From JANQNX01 sp040217095 (GTDB lineage: Bacteria; Pseudomonadota; Gammaproteobacteria; Eutrophobiales; Eutrophobiaceae): a stretch of 64,000 nt of DNA. The notes under the pieces are model-generated. The model was not told the origin of the DNA. It saw only the letters and a program-made list of their open reading frames with translations, and did not search any database. The stretch is taken from NCBI GenBank assembly GCA_965229565.1, contig OZ245888.1, positions 2,170,001-2,234,000 of the forward strand. Direction: 5' to 3'. Every line of letters starts with the position of its first letter. Position 1 is the stretch's first letter. The translations under genes and the position numbers were made by a program. Of this stretch, positions 35,743 to 44,491 are shown piece by piece.

Positions 35743-35755
35743 TTATTAATAAAAA

Positions 35756-35778
35756 GCCGCTCTGGTAGCGGTTTTTTT
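35756..35778 (+). terminator. tRNA-Pro terminator
   Basis: GCCGCT/AGCGGT stem followed by TTTTTTT, 14 bases after the tRNA. Confidence 0.85.
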
Positions 35779-35885
35779 ATTAATTAAGTTCTGGTCAAAA
35801 ATTGAACTGGAGAAGCAGGATGTTGCGGTACATCTATATGCCAATCAGAGGACACACGGATATGTTGCTTTCACCCCGGTCAGAA

Positions 35886-35921
35886 AATCCCTCCTCTTGC
35901 TGATGACCAGCAAGAGGAGGG
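35886..35921 (-). terminator. Porin gene terminator
   Basis: 14-bp perfect stem CCCTCCTCTTGCTG/CAGCAAGAGGAGGG (35889-35921, loop ATGAC), followed on the minus strand by ATTTT. Downstream of the porin stop. The rest of 35779-35958 shows nothing. Confidence 0.75.
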
Positions 35922-35958
35922 GGAGAGGAAGGACAGAGCGAACTATGAATACGAACTA

Positions 35959-37203
35959 TTAGAAACTAACAGAACCTTCAATAACGAATACATCCCAGTC
36001 ACAGTCGGTAGCACCAAACTGACAACGACCACCACCTGAAACATTTCCTTCATCCTGACGGGTATACGAAGCCTTGATCAGTGTATTATCTTCAACCCAC
36101 CAACCAGCGGCAACCTCGATACGATCTGCTTCTTCATTGCCAACGATACCAGCGGTTTCGTTGCTGGAGTGACCATAGCGAGTTGCAAGATACACCGTAT
36201 CACTCAAATCAACACGACCCAGAACTCCCCAGTACTCCTGTTCAGCGTCCAAAGTACTAAACACTGTGGGTGATGATGCAAAAGAGCCACCGGCCCAACT
36301 GAAATCGTCTTCACCCTGACCATAAAAACCATGGATTGTGACTGGTTTACCCAGTGCATCGCCTGACCACATGGCATCAATCTGCCAGATATCAGCACTA
36401 ATACCCGGAATGATACCCGGTTGGGTAAGACGACCGTTCAAAGTCTTACTTGCGAAGTCGTAGTTATCACCATCACCCAGAGCAATCAGGGAATTGAAAG
36501 CACCGCCATCCGATAATGCACATGTGGTTGGCGTCGTACAGGCTGCATCGCCAGTTGTTTTAAAATAACCAGCACCAATACCGAAACCACTATCAGTTAC
36601 CAGCGATGAACGCAGACCGAAATCGTATCCGCTATCTTCACTGGCATCACCAAAGAACGATGGTTTGGTAATGGTAGCATTATAGTCCCAGGTACCCAGG
36701 CCAACTTGCTGTGCACCGGTTAGCCAAACACCTTCAGCCGCTGTGATCATGTCATTGATTCCGTTACCAATCATTGGGTTGCCTTGTACGGCAGCACCAT
36801 CAGAATAACGAATAAAATTCATGGTTGTCTCAACAACATTACCAACGCGGAAGATTAAGGCATCATTGATTTTATAATCTACCCACGCTAAATCCTGTGT
36901 GATTGAATAATTAGCGTCGCCTTGATCGTTTGGCTCTTCAGCAAGCTCAACGAAAAAACTAATCTTTTCACTAAGCTGTCCTGAAAACCACATACCAAAA
37001 CGAAGCCGGGCAAAACCTGAATCTGCTGCAGCATCTAGCGGATTTGCAGGTGATCCTTCAACTTCAATAGCAGTTTGCCAATGTTGCGCAAAATAGCCAC
37101 CAGCTTTGACTTTACCGCCAAAGAGATCCACATCAGCATGTGAAGCCGAGGCTGCAACTATCATCGCAGTGGCAGTGAGTACTTTAAAATGTGTTTTTAT
37201 CAC
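35959..37203 (-). CDS. Outer-membrane porin-like beta-barrel, sigma-54-type promoter
   Basis: About 414 residues from the GTG at 37203, chosen because GGGGAGA lies 6 bases before it and a compact signal peptide results (MIKTHFKVLTATAMIVAASASHA). The mature protein alternates polar and aromatic residues (KVKAGGYFAQHWQTA, ARLRFGMWFSGQL, TLIKASYTRQDEG) and ends in Phe, the outer-membrane barrel signature. Probably lets a substrate across the outer membrane. A predicted sigma-54 promoter 64 bases upstream ties it to the neighbouring PQQ dehydrogenase and acetoin-type genes. The precise porin family is not recognised. Confidence 0.8.
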   Translation of the reverse strand: MIKTHFKVLTATAMIVAASASHADVDLFGGKVKAGGYFAQHWQTAIEVEGSPANPLDAAADSGFARLRFGMWFSGQLSEKISFFVELAEEPNDQGDANYSITQDLAWVDYKINDALIFRVGNVVETTMNFIRYSDGAAVQGNPMIGNGINDMITAAEGVWLTGAQQVGLGTWDYNATITKPSFFGDASEDSGYDFGLRSSLVTDSGFGIGAGYFKTTGDAACTTPTTCALSDGGAFNSLIALGDGDNYDFASKTLNGRLTQPGIIPGISADIWQIDAMWSGDALGKPVTIHGFYGQGEDDFSWAGGSFASSPTVFSTLDAEQEYWGVLGRVDLSDTVYLATRYGHSSNETAGIVGNEEADRIEVAAGWWVEDNTLIKASYTRQDEGNVSGGGRCQFGATDCDWDVFVIEGSVSF

Positions 37204-37266
37204 TATTGTTCTCCCCATTAATTTAATGTGACACTTCTGCTCTACTATTAAGCAACAAAGTAATAC

Positions 37267-37281
37267 GCAATCTCTTTGCCA
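37267..37281 (-). promoter_or_regulatory. Predicted sigma-54 promoter, porin gene
   Basis: Minus strand TGGCAAAGAGATTGC: GG and GC are 12 bases apart as required for -24/-12 elements. Confidence 0.7.
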
Positions 37282-37449
37282 TGTTTGTTGCAAAATTCTC
37301 AGTGTTGCAGAATAACCACTACACTTACCGGGGATCGATATTTTTACTATATAAAACAGTATGTTACAAACAAGGAATACTGGAAGGATATGAAATCTAC
37401 GATGTAAATAATCTGGCTGGATTTTTTTTAAAATAAAACACGCGACACA

Positions 37450-37467
37450 TGTGACATTTTTGTCACA
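37450..37467. promoter_or_regulatory. Inverted repeat upstream of the porin gene
   Basis: TGTGACA-TTTT-TGTCACA, perfect 7-base arms, 169 bases upstream of the porin -24 element. Resembles the 16-bp palindrome of the neighbouring units (TGWTACA-NN-TGTATCA) but with a 4-base spacer and G/C at one position. A second-class site for the same activator, or another regulator. Confidence 0.45.
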
Positions 37468-37490
37468 GTTGTCTTAGTTTTTTGAAACAA

Positions 37491-37519
37491 TAAAAAAAAA
37501 GAGGGCGATTTTCGCCCTC
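37491..37519 (-). terminator. Terminator of the ADH1-cytochrome operon
   Basis: GAGGGCG/CGCCCTC hairpin with loop ATTTT (37501-37519), followed on the minus strand by nine T. Lies 49 bases after the stop of the 37568-38584 gene. Confidence 0.88.
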
Positions 37520-37567
37520 ATACGTTACAGAAATGTGATTAATAAAGTGTTGTTTTAGTTTCAGGGT

Positions 37568-38584
37568 CTACAATTCATCCAGAATATCTTTCATTTTTTC
37601 ATTGTAGATTTCTTCTGAAATAATATCTTTTTCAAGCAGCTGTTTTAACTCAGTCAAGCGTTCTTCAATTGATCTGGAAGGCATAGACGTATCTCCCTGT
37701 GCCGGCGCAGAAGAACGGGCTTTTTCTTTCGCCTCTACTAACCGTTCCAGGCGTTCAACTTTTTCCTTGAGTTGCTCCTGCTCTCGATCGATTTCGCTTG
37801 TCTGCTGTTTTAGGTCAACAGTCTCTTCAACAATACTTTCTTTTCTTTGTTCCTTATCTCTTTTTTCTAACACTACTTTTTGTAAGGCCCCAACATCGAC
37901 GAGCAGCCAGTCATTTCTAACTTTGTTGTTATAAGATTTAAGCTGATGTATATCATCAGTGGCAAAATGATAATCCAGATCTGATTCGGAGCTTCTTGAG
38001 CCTGTATCCAAACGAAAAGTTTTTAACTTAAGATAATCAACTTTTTCAGGGATATCAGAATATCCACCTTGCATACGGTATTTTTTTTCAATATTTACAC
38101 GTAGTTCACCAATAATCAGGTTTAAACTACCTTCACTAAAAAAAATGCGTCCCGAGGTTGTAAGAGAACCTTTACCAAACGTTTTTTCATGCCTTCCTGT
38201 AATGCTAAAAACAATATCCTGTTGCGAGTTTGCAGCAGATAAACCGGAAGAAACGTATTTACTTAAAGTGGTCAGTTCAGATCTACTGAATAAACGGTAC
38301 TTGTTATATTCGTTATTTTCATCCGAAAAGAAATCCAGAAAATCCAGGTCAAAGACAGAATTATCCGCGTCGGTTAAAAAGATACTGGATAAAATTTCGT
38401 AGACTTCCTGTTGTGTAAACTCGACAGGATGGTTGTTTGATGAGCCGCCTTTATCAGCGGGCATCAAGGAAATGTAGTCAAAACCACTTCGCCAGAGACT
38501 CTCCTCGCTTCTGGCCTGCGCCGTACTGGAAGTCAAGGCAAACGAAAATAAATACAAAAATATAAAGAGGTATTTATGCATCAT
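37568..38584 (-). CDS. Secreted protein with coiled coil and SHOCT-like C-terminus
   Basis: About 339 residues from the ATG at 38584, which gives a signal peptide (MMHKYLFIFLYLFSFALTSSTAQA). A start up to 63 bases upstream is possible. Residues about 25-215 form an unrecognised mixed domain. A Glu/Lys/Gln-rich coiled coil follows (roughly 225-285, with QQTSEIDREQEQLKEKVERLERL), and the end (ERLTELKQLLEKDIISEEIYNEKMKDIL) looks like a SHOCT-type helical hairpin. Third gene of the PQQ dehydrogenase 1 operon, directly before its terminator. Function unknown; perhaps an envelope partner of the dehydrogenase-cytochrome pair. Confidence 0.68.
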   Translation of the reverse strand: MMHKYLFIFLYLFSFALTSSTAQARSEESLWRSGFDYISLMPADKGGSSNNHPVEFTQQEVYEILSSIFLTDADNSVFDLDFLDFFSDENNEYNKYRLFSRSELTTLSKYVSSGLSAANSQQDIVFSITGRHEKTFGKGSLTTSGRIFFSEGSLNLIIGELRVNIEKKYRMQGGYSDIPEKVDYLKLKTFRLDTGSRSSESDLDYHFATDDIHQLKSYNNKVRNDWLLVDVGALQKVVLEKRDKEQRKESIVEETVDLKQQTSEIDREQEQLKEKVERLERLVEAKEKARSSAPAQGDTSMPSRSIEERLTELKQLLEKDIISEEIYNEKMKDILDEL

Positions 38585-38666
38585 TCTCAATGTAAAATTC
38601 TTGTTATTTGAAATATTGCGAAGTATTAATGACATCACTAGTCTCAATTTATCGATATATTATTAA

Positions 38667-39185
38667 TTACTGGCTCATCGCCTTTTTTTCAGATTGATCT
38701 CTGAGGTACGCAATTATCTGCCACATTTCAGTTTCCGTCAAAGTCCCTTCATACGACCCCATAATTGTCCCGGGTCTGCCATACTTGATTGTTGTGATGA
38801 AATACTCATTAGTATTTACACCCCCTGGTGCAAAACCATTGTCTACCAGTGTTGGTGCCCTGGCGCCAACACCTTTTGCTCCATGACAAAAAAGACAGGT
38901 ATTGCCGTATTTTTGACGCCCTGCTTCAATCGATTCCGGGTTTCCGATGTGCTGATTCTCCAGGGAGGCAGCATTATTGCTCTCACTATTTTCAGCAGCC
39001 GCTATTACTTTCGTATCTATTTTACTGTTATCTGCCACGGACACTGATGCATCGGCCTCGGGTTTCTTTTCTTCCATGGCAGCTTCGACGCCGAATGCAT
39101 ATATTTTGGCGCTCAAGCCAAGTCCGAATAAAAACACTATTACACTGAAGAATATCCGGTTAGATATATTTTGTTCGTTAAACAT
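38667..39185 (-). CDS. Class I cytochrome c, partner of PQQ dehydrogenase 1
   Basis: About 172 residues from the ATG at 39185 (AGGA precedes it; an ATG at 39206 is also in frame). N-terminal membrane/signal segment, a low-complexity acidic and Ser/Ala linker, then one cytochrome c domain with CLFCH heme attachment near residue 96. The probable Met ligand is in TIMGSYEG, followed by the usual C-terminal helix MWQIIAYLRD. It would take electrons from the periplasmic quinoprotein to the respiratory chain. Cotranscribed with the dehydrogenase upstream, separated by a strong hairpin. Confidence 0.88.
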   Translation of the reverse strand: MFNEQNISNRIFFSVIVFLFGLGLSAKIYAFGVEAAMEEKKPEADASVSVADNSKIDTKVIAAAENSESNNAASLENQHIGNPESIEAGRQKYGNTCLFCHGAKGVGARAPTLVDNGFAPGGVNTNEYFITTIKYGRPGTIMGSYEGTLTETEMWQIIAYLRDQSEKKAMSQ

Positions 39186-39229
39186 TGTTTCATTCCTGTT
39201 ACTCATTTCAATATTCGACTATATGTAAA

Positions 39230-39255
39230 ACGGGGAAGTTCAAGAACTTCCCCGT
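39230..39255 (-). other. Strong hairpin between ADH1 and its cytochrome gene
   Basis: ACGGGGAAGTT/AACTTCCCCGT stem of 11 bp with a 4-base loop, followed on the minus strand by TTTT. Could act as a leaky terminator or 3'-end protector that lowers cytochrome relative to dehydrogenase expression. A hairpin sits at the same place in the ADH2 operon. Confidence 0.65.
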
Positions 39256-39279
39256 ATATTTAAAGCAAAAGAAGTCTAC

Positions 39280-41001
39280 CTATTTTTTGTGCAAGGCAAA
39301 CACGTAGAGTGAACCGCCCTTGTTGTTGGTTTTGAAAAACTCTCCATAAACCAGCGGCCACAGGCTACCTCCACCAGGACCTACAAGAATGGCAACATAC
39401 TGTGTGTCACCAACCATGTAAGTCGTCGGGTTACTGTGTACACCGGAACCGACGTTGTACTCCCACAGGGTCTCACCAGTCTCATCATCCATGGCGCGGA
39501 AGAAACCTTCTGCATCACCATTAAATACAAGACCGCCACCCGTGCTAAGCATACCACCTGTAGCCGGGGTATTCTGGGAGCGCATCCATACCAGGTCACC
39601 GGTAGTACCATCAAATGCCTTTACATAACCGGCACCCGGGTTCAAACGAATGACGCTGGTACCCAGCCACCACTGTCCAGGCTGGAACTCCTGCTCTTTT
39701 GCAGCGATATCCATGGACATATCGATACCAGGTACATAAATGTAACCTGTGCGTTTACTGTAAGTAGCAGGATGCCATTCCTTACCACCACCCAGTGTGG
39801 GAGCGATGTCGGTGGTTATCTTGCCACGGGTCGGTTTTTTGTCCGGGTTTACGTTTGGACGACAATTCTTGCCAAAACTGCTTACCCAGTTTACACGTTG
39901 CATCGCCTTGACCCAGTTACATTTGAATGTTTTGCGATCAATGCTGTACAAGTGACCGTTACGATCCGCGTGCAACCAGACCTTACGACCCTCTTTATCT
40001 GTGATTAAGATTGTTTCGTTGGTACCGTCATAATCCCAGACATCATGTGGCGTGTACTGGAAATGCCCCTTGATTTCACCATTCGCGGGATCGATGGCAA
40101 TACTGGAAGCGGTATACAGGTTATCACCTTCACGTACGGCACCGTCAAAATCAGGTACCGGGTTACCAACACCCATCAGGATATAACCGGTTTCCTTGTC
40201 ATAACCAGGTGGAAGCCATGGCGTACCACCTGCCAGTTTCCAGGACTCACCTGCCCAGGTCTTGGCTATCTTCTCATCGGCACTCATTGGGACCGTGTAT
40301 GTTCTCCAGACTTCATCACCGGTTTCCGGATCCAATGCATAAACGGTACCCGCATTGGCACCAAGATCACCGCCAGAGTTTCCGATAATGACCAGGCCCT
40401 GAATTATGGTCGGCATGGTGGTCAGGATTTGACCGGTCTTGTAATCACCCAGTTTCTTTTCCCAGATAACTTCACCCGTGTTGTTATCAAAAGCCATTGC
40501 ATGTGTATCCAGCGTCGCCATAAAGACCTTGTCTTTATAAACTGAAACACCTCGGTTTACTGATCCACAACAGAGCTTAGGTCCAAGGTCACCCGGTAAA
40601 GCACGTTCATATTTCCAGATGATGTCACCGGTTGTTCCATCCAGGGCAAACAGCTTGTTATGGCTGGAAGTCACATACAAACGACCGTTAACAGCAGTCA
40701 CCTGGCTGGTCTGTGCACCGATCACACCAAATGACAGGTTCCATTTAGGTACCATGTCGCCAATATTTTCCTTGTTTATCTGGCGCAATGGTGAGAAACG
40801 GGTCTGTTCGTAATCACGGCCATAATGTAACCAGTTATTCGGATCTTTATCGGCATTCAATAACATGTCATCCGTGACCATGTAGCCGATATGCTTGCCT
40901 GCCAGTTCATCTACCCCGAGGGCAAAAGCCTGGCTGGAAACAGTTAGAGAAATAAAAGCAAAATAAACCGCTTTTAATATGGTTTTATTATTTAACAACA
41001 T
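39280..41001 (-). CDS. PQQ-dependent alcohol dehydrogenase 1 (periplasmic quinoprotein)
   Basis: 573 residues with a signal peptide and an eight-bladed propeller of tryptophan-docking motifs (GTTGDIIWKYE, DPETGDEVWRTYTV, DETGETLWEYNVGSG). The vicinal cysteines (LCCGSVNRGV, near 143) that ring the PQQ are present. The catalytic aspartate region reads DVWDYDGTNE (near 320): a second Asp two residues on is the hallmark linked to lanthanide-using XoxF/PedH enzymes. The usual metal-ligand Glu (GGAE) appears as Asp (NSGGDLG, near 209). No heme domain, so a type I enzyme with a separate cytochrome. It oxidises an alcohol or diol in the periplasm. Good ribosome site GGGGAG. Confidence 0.9.
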   Translation of the reverse strand: MLLNNKTILKAVYFAFISLTVSSQAFALGVDELAGKHIGYMVTDDMLLNADKDPNNWLHYGRDYEQTRFSPLRQINKENIGDMVPKWNLSFGVIGAQTSQVTAVNGRLYVTSSHNKLFALDGTTGDIIWKYERALPGDLGPKLCCGSVNRGVSVYKDKVFMATLDTHAMAFDNNTGEVIWEKKLGDYKTGQILTTMPTIIQGLVIIGNSGGDLGANAGTVYALDPETGDEVWRTYTVPMSADEKIAKTWAGESWKLAGGTPWLPPGYDKETGYILMGVGNPVPDFDGAVREGDNLYTASSIAIDPANGEIKGHFQYTPHDVWDYDGTNETILITDKEGRKVWLHADRNGHLYSIDRKTFKCNWVKAMQRVNWVSSFGKNCRPNVNPDKKPTRGKITTDIAPTLGGGKEWHPATYSKRTGYIYVPGIDMSMDIAAKEQEFQPGQWWLGTSVIRLNPGAGYVKAFDGTTGDLVWMRSQNTPATGGMLSTGGGLVFNGDAEGFFRAMDDETGETLWEYNVGSGVHSNPTTYMVGDTQYVAILVGPGGGSLWPLVYGEFFKTNNKGGSLYVFALHKK

Positions 41002-41042
41002 TATGTCTACTCCCCTGCAATTGTTTAAGCGATTTTAAAAGA

Positions 41043-41057
41043 GCATTTTCTGTGCCA
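41043..41057 (-). promoter_or_regulatory. Predicted sigma-54 promoter, ADH1 operon
   Basis: Minus strand TGGCACAGAAAATGC; GG to GC spacing 12; 42 bases before the start codon. Upstream palindrome at 41152-41167. Confidence 0.78.
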
Positions 41058-41151
41058 GTAGCTACATCATACGCAATTACAATTATCTCTCTGTTTATTA
41101 ATAGGATTTTTTTGAAAAATAAATTGGAATTTAATTTATTTAAGTAATAGA

Positions 41152-41167
41152 TGATACAGATGTATCA
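41152..41167. promoter_or_regulatory. Activator palindrome, ADH1 operon
   Basis: TGATACA-GA-TGTATCA, perfect 7-base arms, 95 bases upstream of the -24 element. One of five similar sites in the window. Confidence 0.75.
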
Positions 41168-41175
41168 ATTAACCA

Positions 41176-41206
41176 TAAAAAAAACCCGCTGTGTGTGACA
41201 GCGGGT
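41176..41206 (-). terminator. Terminator of the acoXABC operon
   Basis: ACCCGCTGT/ACAGCGGGT 9-bp stem (41184-41206), followed on the minus strand by TTTTTTT. Confidence 0.88.
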
Positions 41207-41307
41207 GGAGTTATCAAGTGATCTCTAGTGATCCTTGCATAAAAGACTTTTCCCAGAGGAGGAAGAATAGCTCGTTGTTGTTATAAAAATTCAGTCTCCG
41301 AATGTAT

Positions 41308-42432
41308 TCAGGATACCGTTTTGGCAATAGCTTCATTGACTTCTTTGGCAGCTTCCATCTGCACCATATGTCCGGCATCGGCAACGGAAACAACTTCAAT
41401 GTTTGCTCCCTTGACATTGTCCTTATGACTGGCAGGGATAATTTCATCTTTTTCACCCCAGATAACACAGGCTTTGGCGATGTTCTCCAGTGCCTGGTTT
41501 AACTGAAGTTTTTGTGAACCGCCATCAATGAAACTATCCCGGATTTGTTGTAACGCAGCGTCAACACCATCCAGTCTTTTATACTGCAACATGTTATTGA
41601 TCAGCTGACGCGTAACCAGATCTACGTTGGCAAACAATTGTTGCAAGTAAGGTTTGATCTGTTTTCTGCTCGCACTACTGACAAATCCGTTGAGATAGTC
41701 AATGTTGATCTCTTTGCCAAGGCCGGCAGAGCAAATTAAACACAAGGAAGACACCATGTCTCCATGTTTACTGGCCAGGTTTAATGCAATTGCACCGCCC
41801 ATAGAGTGTCCTACCAGGTGAGCCTTTTTTATATTCATTGCTTTCATAAAACCGATAACGGTATCGGCAAAGAAATCCAGGCTTCCATCACCAACAGACT
41901 TGGATGACTGTCCATGCCCTGGTAAATCAAGTGCAATCACCTTCTTTCCAGTACGTGCAACAAGGTCATCATGATTGAATAACCAATTATCCAAATCACC
42001 ACCAAAGCCATGTATTAACAGAATCGTATCGTCACCATCTCCTCTCTCGCTGTAACGAATGTTTAGACCGTTGACATCAATAACCTGGGTTGCGGATCCT
42101 TGTTCGTCTTCATCATCTTCCGGGGGCACGAACTCGGCCTGGAATTTTTCAACGAACGCAGCGATATCGTCGTCTGAAACAGTTTCATCTGCAGCAACGC
42201 CCAACAGTGCGCCAACCGGATACACAGAATCGTTTTCTGTAACAATTTTCCTTAATTTTCCAGACACGGGAGCTTCGACGGCACTGGCTATTTTTTCAGT
42301 CTCGACTTCAGCAATCTCCTGCCCTTTTTCGAAATCGTCACCTTCCTTTATTAACCACATCAGGAGCTTCCCCTCTTTCATGGACAGGCCCCATTTCGGC
42401 ATAGTAATAGCAGATATATTATCTGATGACAT
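41308..42432 (-). CDS. acoC: Acetoin dehydrogenase-type E2 (lipoyl domain plus alpha/beta hydrolase)
   Basis: 374 residues. An N-terminal lipoyl domain (residues 1-85) carries the lipoylated Lys in VETEKIASAV. An acidic linker (PPEDDEDEQG) joins it to an alpha/beta-hydrolase fold with nucleophile elbow GHSMGG and C-terminal His in DAGHMVQME. This two-part architecture replaces the classical E2 catalytic domain and is typical of AcoC in Pseudomonas and Ralstonia. It transfers the acetyl (acyl) group from E1 to CoA. Last gene of the acoXABC operon; E3 (lpd) and the lipoyl synthase are in another unit of the same predicted regulon. Confidence 0.92.
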   Translation of the reverse strand: MSSDNISAITMPKWGLSMKEGKLLMWLIKEGDDFEKGQEIAEVETEKIASAVEAPVSGKLRKIVTENDSVYPVGALLGVAADETVSDDDIAAFVEKFQAEFVPPEDDEDEQGSATQVIDVNGLNIRYSERGDGDDTILLIHGFGGDLDNWLFNHDDLVARTGKKVIALDLPGHGQSSKSVGDGSLDFFADTVIGFMKAMNIKKAHLVGHSMGGAIALNLASKHGDMVSSLCLICSAGLGKEINIDYLNGFVSSASRKQIKPYLQQLFANVDLVTRQLINNMLQYKRLDGVDAALQQIRDSFIDGGSQKLQLNQALENIAKACVIWGEKDEIIPASHKDNVKGANIEVVSVADAGHMVQMEAAKEVNEAIAKTVS

Positions 42433-42457
42433 TTAAACTCCTTTCTAATTGATAGTT

Positions 42458-43462
42458 TTATTTTGTAACTTCACGAACAGCTGCTTCTATTTTTTCAGCG
42501 TTTGGAATATAAGCATCTTCCAGGTTGCTAGCGAAAGGCACGGGGGTATGTGGTGCCGTTACAGTCCTGATTGGCGCTTTTAAGTCATCAAACGCTCTTG
42601 TCGAAGCAAGTTCAGCAATATCACTTGCCATACTGCAACGTGGGTTTGATTCATCAACAACAACGAGTCGTCCAGTGTTCTCAATGCTTTCGAGAATGGT
42701 CTCGTCATCAAGTGGCGAGGTAGTTCTTGGATCAATCACATCACACTTAATACCTTCCTTCGCTAATTTATCAGCAACCTCTGTCGCGAGCACAACCATG
42801 CGGCCAAAAGCAACAATCGTCACATCATTACCTTCTCTAACGATATTCGCTTCACCGAACGGGATCACATATGGTTCTTCCGGAACTTCTCCTTCCATCG
42901 TGTACATGGCCTTATGCTCAAGAAAGATGACCGGATCATCATCTCGTATAGCCTGAATGAGTAAACCTTTTGCATCGTAAGGAGAGGCAGGTAAGACAAC
43001 CTTTATTCCTGGCAGATGTGTCAGCATTGGGTATAGACACTGTGAGTGTTGTGCGGCAGCACGAAAACCAGCACCATACATAGCGCGAATAACCACTGGC
43101 GTAACCGCTTTACCACCAAACATGTATCGGAACTTGGCCGCCTGGTTAAAGACCTGATCCAGGCAAACGCCTATGAAATCGATAAACATGAGTTCCGCAA
43201 CGGGCCTCATGCCACAAGTAGCGGCACCTACCGCAGCACCAATATAAGCCGATTCGGTGATAGGCGTATCCATTACACGCTCGCCATGTTTACCCCAAAG
43301 GCCCTTGGTTACACCCAGCACGCCGCCCCAGGCATCCATTTCACCGCCAGCTCCCTGGCCACCGACAATATCCTCGCCCATGAGAATAACGTTTTCATCT
43401 CTGGACATCTCCTGGTCCAGTGCTTCATTAATCGCTTGTTGATAAGTAATTTTTCTAGCCAT
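42458..43462 (-). CDS. acoB: Acetoin dehydrogenase-type E1 beta subunit
   Basis: 334 residues, transketolase-like pyrimidine-binding domain (VILMGEDIVGGQGAGGEMDAWGGVLG) and C-terminal domain (KCDVIDPRTTSPLDDETI). With AcoA it forms the thiamine-diphosphate E1 that cleaves acetoin or a related ketone to an aldehyde and an acyl unit. 22 bases separate it from acoA. Confidence 0.94.
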   Translation of the reverse strand: MARKITYQQAINEALDQEMSRDENVILMGEDIVGGQGAGGEMDAWGGVLGVTKGLWGKHGERVMDTPITESAYIGAAVGAATCGMRPVAELMFIDFIGVCLDQVFNQAAKFRYMFGGKAVTPVVIRAMYGAGFRAAAQHSQCLYPMLTHLPGIKVVLPASPYDAKGLLIQAIRDDDPVIFLEHKAMYTMEGEVPEEPYVIPFGEANIVREGNDVTIVAFGRMVVLATEVADKLAKEGIKCDVIDPRTTSPLDDETILESIENTGRLVVVDESNPRCSMASDIAELASTRAFDDLKAPIRTVTAPHTPVPFASNLEDAYIPNAEKIEAAVREVTK

Positions 43463-43484
43463 TGTCTTTATCCTTTTGTAAATG

Positions 43485-44456
43485 TTAGTAAGAAACGTAG
43501 ACGTCTTTTAATAACGTATCGAGTGAAGGCTCTGCAGCCTGCTCTGCCTGCTTCACAGCTTCATCAATCAGTTTTGCAACTTCTTTATCAATTTGATCGA
43601 GTTCAGCTATATCCAGCAAGCTTGCTTCAGACACCTTTTTCCTGAATAACATCAGACAATCTTTCTCGTCCTTAACTTTCTTTACTTCGTCCTTACGCCG
43701 ATAGGTTTGGGCATCTCCTTCAAAGTGACCGTAATAGCGGTTCAGCTTGACCTCCATCAACGAAGGACCGCCACCGGTACGTGCTCTTTTTATGGCTTCA
43801 CCTGCGGCTTCATATACAGCGAAAAAATCATGACCATCAACCGTCACCCCGGGCATACCGAAACCGGCGGCACGGTCCATAAAGTTCTCACAGGAAACTG
43901 ACCATTCGGAGGAAGTTGCTTCTGCATAACCATTGTTCTCAACAACAAATATACAAGGCAGGTTCCAGACAGTCGCCAGGTTCATACTTTCCAGTGTTGT
44001 ACCCTGGTTGGAACCACCATCGCCAAAAAAAGCAATACCTACACCATCAGTTTTTCTCAGCTTGTGTGTCAGACCGACACCACAGATTAAAGGTGGGCCA
44101 CCACCTACAATACCGTTAGCGCCCAGCATCCCCTTGTCCAGATCGGCAATATGCATGGAACCGCCTTTACCTTTACAGGTGCCGGTTTCCTTGCCGTAGA
44201 TTTCAGCCATCATGCCCATCACATCAACACCTTTTGCAATACAGTGGCCATGTCCACGGTGTGTGCTTGAAATACGATCAGCATCATTAAGATGCATGCA
44301 TATACCAGTAGCCGATGCTTCTTCACCGGCATACAAGTGAACAAAACCCGGGATGTCCCCCTTGGCAAACTCATCATGCACACGGACTTCGAAATCACGA
44401 ATAGTCCGCATCATTCGATAAGCTTCCAGCAATTTCTCTTTACTTAGTTGTGACAT
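43485..44456 (-). CDS. acoA: Acetoin dehydrogenase-type E1 alpha subunit
   Basis: 323 residues with the thiamine diphosphate motif GDGGSNQGTTLESMNLATVWNLPCIFVVENNGYA and the usual STHRGHGHCIAKG. E1 of the complex. The closest recognisable class is acetoin dehydrogenase rather than pyruvate dehydrogenase, supported by the AcoX and AcoC-type neighbours. The substrate may be acetoin, a homologue or another alpha-hydroxyketone. Confidence 0.94.
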   Translation of the reverse strand: MSQLSKEKLLEAYRMMRTIRDFEVRVHDEFAKGDIPGFVHLYAGEEASATGICMHLNDADRISSTHRGHGHCIAKGVDVMGMMAEIYGKETGTCKGKGGSMHIADLDKGMLGANGIVGGGPPLICGVGLTHKLRKTDGVGIAFFGDGGSNQGTTLESMNLATVWNLPCIFVVENNGYAEATSSEWSVSCENFMDRAAGFGMPGVTVDGHDFFAVYEAAGEAIKRARTGGGPSLMEVKLNRYYGHFEGDAQTYRRKDEVKKVKDEKDCLMLFRKKVSEASLLDIAELDQIDKEVAKLIDEAVKQAEQAAEPSLDTLLKDVYVSY

Positions 44457-44491
44457 TTATCCCCTCCTACTTTGAAGAATTCTATTTTTAG

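Noticed and set aside
37450..37467. CRP site upstream of the porin
   Set aside because: The half-sites TGTGA and TCACA are 8 rather than 6 bases apart, so a CRP call is not supported.
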